From: Epibacterium ulvae | Lineage (GTDB): Bacteria; Pseudomonadota; Alphaproteobacteria; Rhodobacterales; Rhodobacteraceae | Reading direction: 5' to 3' | Assembly (NCBI RefSeq): GCF_900102795.1 | Contig: NZ_FMWG01000006.1 | Location: 124,001 to 188,000, forward strand | Length of the DNA: 64,000 nt | Shown: positions 33,708-42,336 of the stretch, piece after piece | How positions within the stretch are numbered: position 1 is the stretch's first letter | How the letters are laid out: each line of letters opens with the position of its first letter | Program-made: the position numbers and the translations under genes | Notes under the pieces: generated by a model | What the model saw: the letters and a program-made list of their open reading frames with translations, nothing else | The model's database searches: none | What the model was told of the DNA's origin: nothing

Positions 33708-35237
33708 TTATTTCTTCTTTCCAAAACCGGAGAGACCACCGGGCAGGCCCATGCCGCCCATCCCACCAAGACCGGGAAGCCCGCCGGGGAGGCCTTTGGA
33801 TTGGCCCATGGCTTTGGCAGCCGCTTCCAGCGCTTTTGGATCCATTTGTGAGGGATCCATCCCGGCCATATCAGGCATGCCGCCTTTGCCGCCGAACATG
33901 CCTTTCATGGCCTGTTTCAGCATCTTGCCTTTGCCCATCTTGGACATCTTTTTCATGACGTCTGACATCTGGCGGTGCATTTTAAGCAGTTTGTTCAGTT
34001 CAGAAACCTGAAGACCGGCACCCGCTGCGATGCGTTTCTTGCGCGAGGCTTGCAAAAGCGCAGGATTGGCGCGCTCTTTCTTGGTCATCGAATTGATCAG
34101 AGCGACCTGACGCGCGATGATTTTATCATCCATGCCGCTTTCTTCGACCTGTTTGGCCATTTTGCCCATGCCCGGCATCATCTGCATCATGCCCTGCATG
34201 CCGCCCATCTGCTGCATTTGTTCCAGCTGCATTTTCAGGTCATTCATATTGAAATGACCTTTCATCATGCGCTTCATCATGCGTTCGGCCTGTTCGGCCT
34301 CGATGGTTTCCTGTGCTTTTTCAACAAGGGCGACGATGTCACCCATGCCCAGGATGCGGCCGGCAATCCGATCGGGTTCAAAGGTTTCGATCGCGTCCAT
34401 CTTTTCGCCAAGACCGACATAGCGGATTGGCTTGCCAGTCACGGCGCGCATGGAAAGCGCTGCACCACCTCGCCCGTCCCCGTCCATCCGGGTCAGCACA
34501 ACGCCGGAGATGCCGATTTTGGCGTCAAATTCTTCTGCAACTTCAACGGCAACCTGACCGGTGAGACCGTCAACAACGAGCAATGTTTCACGTGGCTCAA
34601 CCACGTTGCGGACCTGTTCGACTTCATCCATCAGGACTTCGTCGATGTGCAGACGGCCTGCGGTATCCAGCATATAGACGTCATAGCCACCCAGCATCGC
34701 CTGCTGTTTGGCGCGTTTGGCGATATCAACCGGGCTTTGGCCTTTGACGATGGGCAGGGTATCAACACCGATCTGGGTGCCAAGGATAGCCAACTGATCC
34801 ATCGCCGCCGGGCGATAGACGTCAAGCGAGGCCATTAAGACTTTTTTGCCCTCTTTTTCTTTCAGACGTTTGGCCAGTTTGCCGGTGGTGGTGGTTTTAC
34901 CAGAGCCTTGCAGACCCACCATCAGAACCGGCGCAGGCGGGTTGTCGATTTTCAGCGCACCGGGATCGCCTTCGCCGCGCAGGGTGTCGACCAATGCGTC
35001 ATGGACGATTTTCACAACCTGCTGGCCGGGGGTGACGGATTTGGTGACGGCCTGACCGGTGGCCTGATCCTGAACTTTTTTGACAAATTCGCGCGCAACC
35101 GGCAGCGAGACGTCGGCTTCCAGCAGCGCAACACGCACTTCGCGCAGTGCGGTTTTGACGTCTTCTTCAGACAGGGCGCCTTGTTTTGTCAGGCGGTCAA
35201 AGACGCCGGAAAGGCGTTCGGATAAATTTTCAAACAT
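33708..35237 (-). CDS. ffh: signal recognition particle protein Ffh
   Basis: This 509-residue SRP GTPase directs membrane proteins to the translocon. The N domain (1-~90) is followed by the G domain, with GLQGSGKTT at 108-116, DTAGRLH, and TRMDGDGRGGAAL. A methionine-rich M domain follows. The C-terminus is an unusually long Gly/Met/Pro-rich tail (GMPDMAGM and GLPGLGGMGG repeats). The ATG at 35237 has AGGAGG about 8 bp upstream, so the 49-codon in-frame extension upstream was rejected. It heads the leftward ffh-GNAT-chorismate mutase-rpsP series. Confidence 0.95.
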   Translation of the reverse strand: MFENLSERLSGVFDRLTKQGALSEEDVKTALREVRVALLEADVSLPVAREFVKKVQDQATGQAVTKSVTPGQQVVKIVHDALVDTLRGEGDPGALKIDNPPAPVLMVGLQGSGKTTTTGKLAKRLKEKEGKKVLMASLDVYRPAAMDQLAILGTQIGVDTLPIVKGQSPVDIAKRAKQQAMLGGYDVYMLDTAGRLHIDEVLMDEVEQVRNVVEPRETLLVVDGLTGQVAVEVAEEFDAKIGISGVVLTRMDGDGRGGAALSMRAVTGKPIRYVGLGEKMDAIETFEPDRIAGRILGMGDIVALVEKAQETIEAEQAERMMKRMMKGHFNMNDLKMQLEQMQQMGGMQGMMQMMPGMGKMAKQVEESGMDDKIIARQVALINSMTKKERANPALLQASRKKRIAAGAGLQVSELNKLLKMHRQMSDVMKKMSKMGKGKMLKQAMKGMFGGKGGMPDMAGMDPSQMDPKALEAAAKAMGQSKGLPGGLPGLGGMGGMGLPGGLSGFGKKK

Positions 35238-35547
35238 GCCTGCGGCCTCCTGTGCCGGTTTAGATGGGCTCCCGATAGATAGGGAGCATGACGGTTGTGC
35301 GCAATCACCTGCTGAATGTCGCAGCAAGCCAAGCAGTTTTGCCCCCACGGGCGCAACGCGCTGGTGGAGGGCGATCCCTAGCAAATGCCGGGGACCGGAA
35401 GACGCAATAAGGCTTCCGGGATTGAGGGCGTGTTAGGGGGTTTGGATCAAAGAGTCAACCGCCCAGCGATATCAGTGTCGCACACCAAAGGCTGGGCGGT
35501 TGGGGTATGTATATAGTTGGACCAGCTTGGCCCAGATGCGCGCTGGC
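35238..35547. other. 310-bp structured intergenic region upstream of ffh
   Basis: No credible gene. Inverted repeats are dense: a 12-bp perfect stem (35456-35467 with 35491-35502, 23-base loop), CCGGAAG/CTTCCGG near 35395-35420, a long GC-rich hairpin at 35341-35372 (GCCC-CCAC with GTGG-A-GGGC) and GCTCCC/GGGAGC at 35268-35287 next to the ffh ribosome binding site. The region could hold the azoR terminator, the ffh promoter and leader, or a small RNA. I looked for the 4.5S RNA core (GGAAGCAGCC-like) and did not find it. Confidence 0.45.
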
Positions 35548-36132
35548 TTAAGCCGCCAGTGCGTCAACAGCGGCTTTTGCGCCGCTGACTGAGGTTTCAG
35601 GATCAATCATTTGTTGATCTGCTGCGATCAGTTCAATGTTCGTGATGCCAATAAACCCAAGTGCGTGACGCAGGTAAGTGGTGGCGTGATCCATTTCGCT
35701 GCCTGCGGGCGTGCCGCCTGCGGTGGAAACCAGAATGACCCGTTTGCCTTCGATCAGGCCTTTGGGGCCTGTTTCGGTGTAGCTGAATGTCTCGCCCACA
35801 CGGAAGATCAGATCAATCCAGGCTTTCAGCGTTGAGGGAACCGAGAAATTATAAACGGGTGCGCCGATGACGATGGTGTCTGCGCGTTTCAGTTCGGCGA
35901 TAAGGGCATCAGAGAGGGAGAGTGCCTCTTTCTGTTCATTGCTGCGTGCGTCAGGAGCCGTGAAATTTGCGCCAACCCAGGTTTCGTCCAGAACAGGCAA
36001 GGGGGATTGAGCGAGATCACGGCGGATCACTTCGGTGCCGCCAAGTTTTGCGACGGCTGTCGCTGTGAGTTCGCGGCTGACGGAACCCTCAAAGCGGGCA
36101 GAGCTATCAATATGCAGGATTGTGTGGGTCAT
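35548..36132 (-). CDS. azoR: FMN-dependent NADH:quinone oxidoreductase (azoreductase)
   Basis: This 194-residue flavodoxin-like enzyme reduces quinones and azo compounds with NAD(P)H and FMN. The N-terminal phosphate-binding loop is HIDSSARFEGSVSREL. The flavin-contacting segments GAPVYNFSVPSTLKAWID and LVSTAGGTPAG are typical. It is divergent from a LysR regulator 122 bp away, a frequent pairing in which the regulator controls the reductase. Confidence 0.9.
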   Translation of the reverse strand: MTHTILHIDSSARFEGSVSRELTATAVAKLGGTEVIRRDLAQSPLPVLDETWVGANFTAPDARSNEQKEALSLSDALIAELKRADTIVIGAPVYNFSVPSTLKAWIDLIFRVGETFSYTETGPKGLIEGKRVILVSTAGGTPAGSEMDHATTYLRHALGFIGITNIELIAADQQMIDPETSVSGAKAAVDALAA

Positions 36133-36254
36133 TTTGTGTCCATCTCAATGGGAAGCTTGTATTGGCACAAGATGTTTCTTTGCATTTTCGGACACAATTG
36201 CTGATATTAAACAGAAGTTGTGCGATAGTGCGCAGAAATCTGTGAGGGACCACT

Positions 36255-37133
36255 GTGGAAAATTGGGATGAAGTGCGCACCGCTTATCAGGTTGCACGTA
36301 TGGGGACTGTCAGCGGCGCGGCTGAGGTCATGGGGGTGCACCATGCCACAGTTATTCGCCACATTGACGCGATTGAAGCACGGCTTGGGGTCAAACTGTT
36401 TCAGCGTCATGCGCGGGGGTATACGCCAACGGAGGCCGGGCAGGATTTGCTGCGGGTCGCCCAGACGACCGATGATCAATTCAATCAATTGGTGGGGCGT
36501 CTGAAAGGGCAGGGTGAAGATATGTCTGGTGAGCTGGTGGTGACATCGCTGCAGGGCATGGCCTCGATGTTGGTGCCTGTTTTGACGGATTACCAAAAAC
36601 TGCATCCCGATCTGACCATTCGTTATCTGACCGGGGACCGGTTGTTCCGTCTGGAATACGGCGAAGCGCATGTTGCGATTCGGGCGGGCAATGCGCCGGA
36701 TCAGCCGGATAATGTGGTGCAAGCCTTTCGGACACAGAAATATGCGCTTTATGCGACCGAAGATTATGTTGCGCGCCATGGCCGCCTGAAAGATGTTCAG
36801 GATCTTGGCAATCACCGTCTTATTGCTGGGGATGAGAAAAACAGCCGTGTGCCTTATTTCAAATGGCTGCGTGAAAATGCGCCTGAAGAAAACCTGATGT
36901 TCCGGGTCAGTCACACAAACGCGATGCATGAGGCGGTTCTGGCAGGCACTGGTATCGGCTTTATGCCGTGCTGGCAGGCAGAACGTGTGGAAGGGCTGGT
37001 GCAGATGATGGCGCCTCTGCCGGAATGGCAAGGGCGGTTGTGGCTGGTGACCCATGTTGATCTGCACAGGACTGCAAAGGTTCAGAGCTTTTTGACGTTT
37101 CTGAAAGAAGAGGCAAAATCTTGGAGCGACTGA
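36255..37133 (+). CDS. LysR-family transcriptional regulator
   Basis: This 292-residue regulator has the LysR winged helix at about 15-60 (RMGTVSGAAEVMGVHHATVIRHIDAIEA-type sequence, shown here only in part) and a periplasmic-binding-like effector domain. The GTG start at 36255 has GAGGGA about 6 bp upstream. It faces azoR across a 122-bp divergent region and overlaps the following DMT permease gene by 13 bp, so it may regulate either. Effector unknown. Confidence 0.87.
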   Translation: MENWDEVRTAYQVARMGTVSGAAEVMGVHHATVIRHIDAIEARLGVKLFQRHARGYTPTEAGQDLLRVAQTTDDQFNQLVGRLKGQGEDMSGELVVTSLQGMASMLVPVLTDYQKLHPDLTIRYLTGDRLFRLEYGEAHVAIRAGNAPDQPDNVVQAFRTQKYALYATEDYVARHGRLKDVQDLGNHRLIAGDEKNSRVPYFKWLRENAPEENLMFRVSHTNAMHEAVLAGTGIGFMPCWQAERVEGLVQMMAPLPEWQGRLWLVTHVDLHRTAKVQSFLTFLKEEAKSWSD

Positions 37134-38023
37134 CGGATGGTCAACGTGGCCATCTGGCGATGTTGGTGTTTTCTGCCTTGGTGGCAGGATCTTTTACGCT
37201 GGGCACGCGCGTGGCCAATGAGATTGCACCGCTGGCCCTGACCGCCGTGCGGTTTTTGATTGCGGGTGTTGTCATCGGGGTTATGGCCCATGTGATGGGT
37301 CGGTTTAAGCCCGCGCATCTTCAGGGGCTGTGGCGGTATGGTGTTCTGGGGGGGCTTTTATCAGCCTATTTTGTGCTGATGTTTTACGGGTTGCAGACGG
37401 CACCCCCGGTCAGCGCAGCTGCGGTGTTTACCCTGACACCTGTGATCAGTGGCGTGATCGGCTGGCTGTTCCTGCGTCAGGTCACCACCCGCTGGATGGC
37501 TTTGGCGCTGACGGTCGGGGGCATCGGGGCGGTGATTGTCATTTTTCGGGCGGATTGGCAGTTGATACGCGCCTTTGACATTGGGCGCGGTGAGGCGCTT
37601 TATTTCATCGGCTGTGTGGCCCATGCGATCTATACGCCCTTTGTCCGGCTGCTGAACCGGGGAGAGCCTGCGATTGTGTCAACTTTTGGCGTTCTTGTTG
37701 CTGGAACGGTTATTCTGACGGTTGTCGGCTGGGGTGATATTCAGGCAACCCCATGGATGGATCTGCCTGTGATGGTGTGGATTGTCATCCTGTATCTGGC
37801 TTTGTTCACCAGTGGAATGACATTTGTTTTGTTGCAATACGCGGCCCTGCGCCTGCCGTCTGCCAAGGTGATGGCCTATACCTATCTGGTGCCAAGCTGG
37901 GTGATCTTGTGGGAGCTGGCCTTTGGTGGGGCGCTGCCCGGTGGGTTGGTGTTTGTTGGGATTGTGTTGACGGGTATTGCGCTGCTGATGCTGCTTGAAA
38001 CCAAATCGGAAAGGGCGGTCTAA
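37121..38023 (+). CDS. DMT-superfamily (EamA) transporter
   Basis: This 300-residue protein has two EamA repeats and about ten membrane segments, as in drug/metabolite exporters. The TTG start at 37121 has AGAGG about 8 bp upstream; ATG at 37160 is the alternative and would lose 13 residues. It overlaps the LysR gene upstream and, tail to tail by 4 bp, the ArsR gene downstream. Substrate unknown. Confidence 0.83.
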   Translation: MERLTDGQRGHLAMLVFSALVAGSFTLGTRVANEIAPLALTAVRFLIAGVVIGVMAHVMGRFKPAHLQGLWRYGVLGGLLSAYFVLMFYGLQTAPPVSAAAVFTLTPVISGVIGWLFLRQVTTRWMALALTVGGIGAVIVIFRADWQLIRAFDIGRGEALYFIGCVAHAIYTPFVRLLNRGEPAIVSTFGVLVAGTVILTVVGWGDIQATPWMDLPVMVWIVILYLALFTSGMTFVLLQYAALRLPSAKVMAYTYLVPSWVILWELAFGGALPGGLVFVGIVLTGIALLMLLETKSERAV

Positions 38024-38352
38024 CCCGCATCAAGGCCGAGTTCGGCCTCCAGGAATTTTTCAAAATCTTCAAGATTCACAGGATCAAACTGACCAAACCC
38101 ATGCATCCAGACGCTGGCTTCGCGCAGGGCGTCCGGTTGCAGTTTGCACCATTTGACGCGCCCGCGCTTTTCCTGCGCGATGAGACCCGCGCGCGTCAGA
38201 ATGGTGAGGTGCTTTGAAATCGCAGCCAGCGACATGTCAAAAGGGTCCGCCACATCTGTCACCGCCATATCGTCCTCAAGCAGCATTGCAAGGATCCTGC
38301 GGCGGGTCGGGTCGGCCAGGGCTGAAAAGACAGTGTCGAGAGGATTGCTCAT
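38020..38352 (-). CDS. ArsR-family helix-turn-helix regulator
   Basis: This 110-residue protein is an ArsR/SmtB-type winged helix. It starts SNPLDTVFSALADPTRRRIL, with recognition helix AAISKHLTILTRAGLI near 48-63. It has only one cysteine (Cys in KWCKLQ), so it is unlikely to be a classic thiolate metal sensor. It resembles the ArsR regulators paired with SRPBCC genes, though no such gene is here. It is divergent from the second DMT permease gene (84 bp), its likeliest target. Confidence 0.85.
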   Translation of the reverse strand: MSNPLDTVFSALADPTRRRILAMLLEDDMAVTDVADPFDMSLAAISKHLTILTRAGLIAQEKRGRVKWCKLQPDALREASVWMHGFGQFDPVNLEDFEKFLEAELGLDAG

Positions 38353-38436
38353 AGGTTTCACACCTAATGCGCAAAAAACGGATCGACAATGGGGCGTGTG
38401 TGTCGTTTTAGGGAGGAAAGCTGAGGAGGCGATCAG

Positions 38437-39321
38437 ATGGCATTGCGATATTGGGGCATTATCTTTGTGCTGGGGATCGGCTGGGGCATGTCTTTTATGT
38501 TCAATGCGATCTTGCTGCGTGAACTGGGCCCCGTGACCATTTCCCTTGGTCGCGTTGGATTTGGGGCCTTGGGCTGCTGGGTGTACCTGTGCCTGCGGGG
38601 GAGCGACTGGCGTCTACCAATCGGGCAAATTGCGGCTTTGTTTGGGTTTGGCATGTTGAGCTATGCGCTGCCGTTTACATTTTACGCACTGGGTCAGCAG
38701 CATATCGCGAGCGGAATTGCAGGGATTGTGAATGCCACAACCCCCGCGCTGGCAGTGGTGGCTGCACATCTATGGCCAGGCGGAGAGCGGGCAACGCTGC
38801 TTAAAAGCCTGGGCGTCATGGCGGGTGTTCTTGGCATGATCGTTTTGTCGGTGCCGATTTTACAGGGCGGGGCCAGCTCTGAAATCTGGGCTGTCTTGAT
38901 CGTGCTAGGGGCTCCGGTTTGCTACGCGATATCTGTGAACGTCGCGCGGCAGTTCAAAGGCATGGAGCCGGTGGTTCTGGTTGCATGGGCCCTGACCGGA
39001 GCAACGCTGGGGCTTTTGCCTGTTGCGCTTTGGCAAGATGGGGTGCCCGGACACATTGGATTGGCAAGCTTAGGCGCCTTTCTTGTGCTTGGTTTTGTGC
39101 TGACCTCTGCCGCTTTCATCGTGTTTTATTGGGTGATGCCACGTGTGGGGCCAACGAATATCACGCTGCCCACGCTGATTGCCCCAACCTCGGCGCTGTT
39201 TTTGGGGATCTCGGTGCTGGGAGAACCGCTGTTTGCCTCACATCTTTATGGTCTGGCGCTGATCCTCTTTGGTTTGTTGCTGATTGATGGGCGTTTGTTC
39301 AAGCGCAAGCGCATTGGGTGA
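38437..39321 (+). CDS. DMT-superfamily (EamA) transporter
   Basis: This 294-residue integral membrane protein has about ten membrane helices in two EamA halves. It is only distantly similar to the DMT permease at 37.1 kb, so the two are probably not a recent duplication. The ATG at 38437 follows AGGAGG at about 8 bp. It is divergent from the ArsR regulator. Substrate unknown. Confidence 0.85.
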   Translation: MALRYWGIIFVLGIGWGMSFMFNAILLRELGPVTISLGRVGFGALGCWVYLCLRGSDWRLPIGQIAALFGFGMLSYALPFTFYALGQQHIASGIAGIVNATTPALAVVAAHLWPGGERATLLKSLGVMAGVLGMIVLSVPILQGGASSEIWAVLIVLGAPVCYAISVNVARQFKGMEPVVLVAWALTGATLGLLPVALWQDGVPGHIGLASLGAFLVLGFVLTSAAFIVFYWVMPRVGPTNITLPTLIAPTSALFLGISVLGEPLFASHLYGLALILFGLLLIDGRLFKRKRIG

Positions 39322-39531
39322 GGCAAAGCAGAGTCAACCGAAAGGTTAAATAAGGATTTCGCGCCATTTTCCCGGTGAGATTGGCAATGGTCTATCGTCT
39401 GTCACAGTAGTTTTGATGTATATATTTGAAATTGTTCAATAAATTTATGTGACCTTCTGCTGGTTTGTGTCGTTGACTCTGTGCCGCCTAGCCCTTAGCA
39501 CAAGCGCAGACTTCGTGTGAGGATGGCACCC

Positions 39532-39870
39532 GTGACAGACGACGAACAAAAGCAGCGCATGGCGCAGCTTGAGGCCCGTCTGGCAGAGGCGCGTAAGGTC
39601 CAAGAGCCCAAGCCGCGCACGGAAGAACACTATACGATGGCCAATCAGGCTTGGCGGATGGTGATTGAATTGGTGTCCGGTCTGGTGATCGGGCTTGCCA
39701 TTGGAATGGGGCTGGACAGCCTGTTCGGGACGATCCCGATCTTTCTGGTGGTGTTTACATTGCTGGGTCTGGTGGCCGGGGTCAAAACAATGATCCGCAG
39801 CGCCAACGAGATCCAGACCAACGAGATGGCCCAAGCGGCCGACGAAAAAGACGCGCAAGACCGGGATTGA
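39532..39870 (+). CDS. atpI: ATP synthase accessory subunit AtpI
   Basis: This 112-residue protein has a charged N-terminal helix and two membrane helices (VIELVSGLVIGLAIGMGL and PIFLVVFTLLGLVAGV), the form of alphaproteobacterial AtpI, which assists assembly of the c-ring. GTG at 39532 is preferred because GAGG lies about 9 bp upstream; ATG at 39523 is too close to that site. It is the first gene of the Fo operon, 28 bp before atpB. Confidence 0.85.
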   Translation: MTDDEQKQRMAQLEARLAEARKVQEPKPRTEEHYTMANQAWRMVIELVSGLVIGLAIGMGLDSLFGTIPIFLVVFTLLGLVAGVKTMIRSANEIQTNEMAQAADEKDAQDRD

Positions 39871-39897
39871 TCCCCCGGCGACAGGAGAAACGGGACG

Positions 39898-40701
39898 ATG
39901 GGCAAGATTTTTCTATATGTGGCACTCGCCGCAGTTCTACTTTCAGGGCTGATTTTTGCGCCTGAGCACGCCGGTCTGGCCATCCACCCAACCGACCAGT
40001 TTCTGGTGAAGCCCTTGTTTGGTGGCGACCACGTTGCATGGTACACGCCGACAAATGTCACCCTGTGGCTGGCACTTGCTGTTGCTGCGATTTTTGCGCT
40101 GCTGGTTCTGGGATCGTCTGCCCGTTCGATCGTTCCATCACGCGCACAGTCTGTGGCTGAGCTGGCATATGGCTTTATCTACAAGATGGTTGAAGATGTT
40201 GCAGGCAAAGACGCTGTACGTTTCTTCCCATATATCATGACACTGTTCATGTTTATTGTGACAGCCAACTTCCTTGGTCTGATCCCAATGAGCTTTACCA
40301 CCACCTCTCACTTTGCGGTAACTGGCGTACTGGCGATTGCGGTCTTTGTTACTGTAACTGCGATCGGCTTTGCGCTGCACGGTGTTAAGTTCCTGTCGCT
40401 GTTCTGGGTGTCTTCTGCGCCTCTGCCATTGCGTCCGGTTCTGGCCCTAATCGAGGTGATCTCATATTTCGTGCGCCCCGTGAGCCTGTGCATTCGTCTT
40501 GCAGGCAACATCATGGCGGGCCACGCTGTTCTGAAAGTTTTCGCAGGCTTTGCTGCTGGTCTCAGCATCTTTGGCTTCCTTCCGATCTTTGCAATCAGCG
40601 CCTTTTATGCGCTGGAAGTTCTGGTGGCCTTTATCCAAGCCTACGTATTTACCATTCTGACCTGTGTTTACCTGAAAGATGCGCTGCATCCGTCGCACTA
40701 A
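39898..40701 (+). CDS. atpB: ATP synthase Fo subunit a
   Basis: This 267-residue membrane protein forms the proton half-channels. The essential arginine is Arg200 in [14 protein letters not shown], and [19 protein letters not shown] is typical of Rhodobacteraceae. An additional N-terminal hydrophobic segment (residues 5-22) precedes [14 protein letters not shown] and may be a signal-like first helix. It has GGAG upstream of the ATG. F1 genes are not in this window, as expected for alphaproteobacteria, where Fo and F1 operons are separate. Confidence 0.96.
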   Translation: MGKIFLYVALAAVLLSGLIFAPEHAGLAIHPTDQFLVKPLFGGDHVAWYTPTNVTLWLALAVAAIFALLVLGSSARSIVPSRAQSVAELAYGFIYKMVEDVAGKDAVRFFPYIMTLFMFIVTANFLGLIPMSFTTTSHFAVTGVLAIAVFVTVTAIGFALHGVKFLSLFWVSSAPLPLRPVLALIEVISYFVRPVSLCIRLAGNIMAGHAVLKVFAGFAAGLSIFGFLPIFAISAFYALEVLVAFIQAYVFTILTCVYLKDALHPSH

Positions 40702-40764
40702 GCGGCACAGAAACACACTGGTTTGAACACTAAACTCAACTTCCAATCGTAAGGAGAATTCACA

Positions 40765-40989
40765 ATGGAAGGCGAACTCGCACACATCGGCGCTGGTCTG
40801 GCAGGCATGGGCACAGGCATCGCGGCACTTGGCGTTGGTAACGTTGCTGCTAACTTCCTGGCAGGCGCACTGCGCAATCCTTCTGCAGCTGCATCGCAGA
40901 CTGCAACCCTCTTCATCGGTATCGCATTTGCAGAAGCTCTGGGCATCTTCTCGTTCCTGGTTGCTCTGCTGCTGATGTTCGCCGTCTAA
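40765..40989 (+). CDS. atpE: ATP synthase Fo subunit c
   Basis: This 74-residue hairpin protein forms the proton-driven rotor ring. The proton-binding carboxylate is Glu57 in [10 protein letters not shown], and the polar loop ALRNPSA (35-41) contacts F1. Residues around Glu57 lack the Gln/Ser/Thr set of sodium-binding rings, so it should be proton-coupled. TAAGGAGAATT lies upstream of the ATG. Confidence 0.97.
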   Translation: MEGELAHIGAGLAGMGTGIAALGVGNVAANFLAGALRNPSAAASQTATLFIGIAFAEALGIFSFLVALLLMFAV

Positions 40990-41075
40990 GACCTAACGGA
41001 ACCTTTTTCCTTACGGCCGGGCAGTCTGGCTAACCAGATTGCCCGGTGTAACGGCAAGTTCCTTAGGAGGACGAC

Positions 41076-41654
41076 ATGGCATCAAATACGCATGACGCAG
41101 GTCACGATGCAGCCCACGGTGCTGCTGACGCTGCACACCACGCGGCTGACGCTGCGCATGGTTCAGGCGGCATGCCGCAGCTGGACTTCTCGACTTACGG
41201 GAACCAGATCTTCTGGCTCGTGGTCACGCTTGTCGCGATCTACTTTATCCTGTCGCGCATTGCGCTGCCTCGTATCGCGGCAGTTCTGGCTGAGCGTCAG
41301 GGCACTATCACAAACGACCTCTCTGCTGCGGAAGATCTGAAAGCCAAAGCGACAGAGGCCGAAAACGCTTATAATAAAGCTCTGGCAGATGCCCGTGCTG
41401 AGGCGCAGCGTATTGCTGCAGATGCCCGCGCGGAAATTCAGGCAGAGCTGGACGAGGCCATTGCTAAGGCAGACGCGGAAATCGCAGCCAAAGCGGCGGA
41501 ATCGGAAAAAGCCATTGCAGATATCAAAGCTGGTGCTTTGGACGCTGTTAAGGTTGTTGCAAACGACACCGCAGCTGAGCTGGTGACTGCACTTGGTGGT
41601 CAGGCGGATGCGGATGCAATCGCGACCTCAGTTGCTGACCGGATGAAGGGATAA
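41076..41654 (+). CDS. atpF': ATP synthase Fo subunit b'
   Basis: This 192-residue protein is one of two b-type stalk subunits, as in other alphaproteobacteria and phototrophs. One membrane helix at about 45-65 is followed by a long Ala/Glu/Lys coiled coil. The first 32 residues are a striking His/Ala/Asp/Gly-rich repeat ([20 protein letters not shown]) that faces the periplasm. The ribosome binding site is AGGAGG. It is 4 bp from atpF. Confidence 0.93.
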   Translation: MASNTHDAGHDAAHGAADAAHHAADAAHGSGGMPQLDFSTYGNQIFWLVVTLVAIYFILSRIALPRIAAVLAERQGTITNDLSAAEDLKAKATEAENAYNKALADARAEAQRIAADARAEIQAELDEAIAKADAEIAAKAAESEKAIADIKAGALDAVKVVANDTAAELVTALGGQADADAIATSVADRMKG

Positions 41655-41658
41655 GAAC

Positions 41659-42231
41659 ATGCGCAACGTTATTGCTCTTACCCTGACGCCGCTGGCGACA
41701 CTGGTTGCTGGTCCTGCATTGGCTGCAGGTGGTGGCAAGTTCCTTGCACTGGACAACACCGATTTTGTTGTTCTGCTGGCTTTCCTGCTGTTCATTGGCA
41801 TTCTGCTGGCGGTTAAGGTTCCTGGATTGCTGAACAAGCAGCTGGACGACCGTGCCGAAGGTATTCGCAAAGAATTGGATGAAGCGCGTGCGCTGCGTGA
41901 AGAGGCCCAGACTATTCTGGCGTCTTATGAGCGCAAGCAGCGTGAAGTTCAGGAACAGGCGGATCGCATTGTTGCAAGCGCGCGTGAAGACGCAACTGCC
42001 GCGGCAGAGCAAGCCAAAGCGGATCTTGAGACATCTATCGCGCGCCGTTTGGCGACCGCAGCTGAGCAGATTGCATCTGCAGAAGCTTCGGCAGTGAAAG
42101 AAGTCCGTGATCAGGCGATTGAAATTGCGATTGCGGCAGCGGATGAGGTTATCTCAAAGCAACTGTCTGCAGCAGAAGCAAACAAGCTGATCGATGCGGC
42201 GATTGCAGACGTGGACGCAAAGCTCCACTAA
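41659..42231 (+). CDS. atpF: ATP synthase Fo subunit b
   Basis: This 190-residue stalk subunit has an N-terminal hydrophobic segment, possibly a cleaved signal (ALTPLATLVAGPALAAGG). A membrane helix follows at about 33-55, then a coiled coil that reaches F1 subunit delta. Together with b' it forms a heterodimeric peripheral stalk. It is the last gene of the operon and is followed by an intrinsic terminator. Confidence 0.95.
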   Translation: MRNVIALTLTPLATLVAGPALAAGGGKFLALDNTDFVVLLAFLLFIGILLAVKVPGLLNKQLDDRAEGIRKELDEARALREEAQTILASYERKQREVQEQADRIVASAREDATAAAEQAKADLETSIARRLATAAEQIASAEASAVKEVRDQAIEIAIAAADEVISKQLSAAEANKLIDAAIADVDAKLH

Positions 42232-42260
42232 ACGCAGCGCCAACATCTGAGATGTTTAAG

Positions 42261-42287
42261 AACCCGGCCTTTGTGCCGGGTTTTTTA
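42261..42287 (+). terminator. intrinsic terminator of the atp Fo operon
   Basis: The stem AACCCGGC/GCCGGGTT with a 6-base loop runs into TTTT, 30 bp after the atpF stop codon. Confidence 0.93.
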
Positions 42288-42336
42288 CATTCGTTCGGAG
42301 AGATCAATCCTGTCCGTCGAGGGGTGTGGGGCGCAT

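Noticed and set aside
33975-34838. 287-codon open frame antisense to ffh
   Set aside because: A His/Phe-rich shadow produced by the codon bias of ffh; no family resemblance.
35238-35547. 4.5S (SRP) RNA gene upstream of ffh
   Set aside because: The conserved apical GGAA/AGCAGCC core was not found on either strand.
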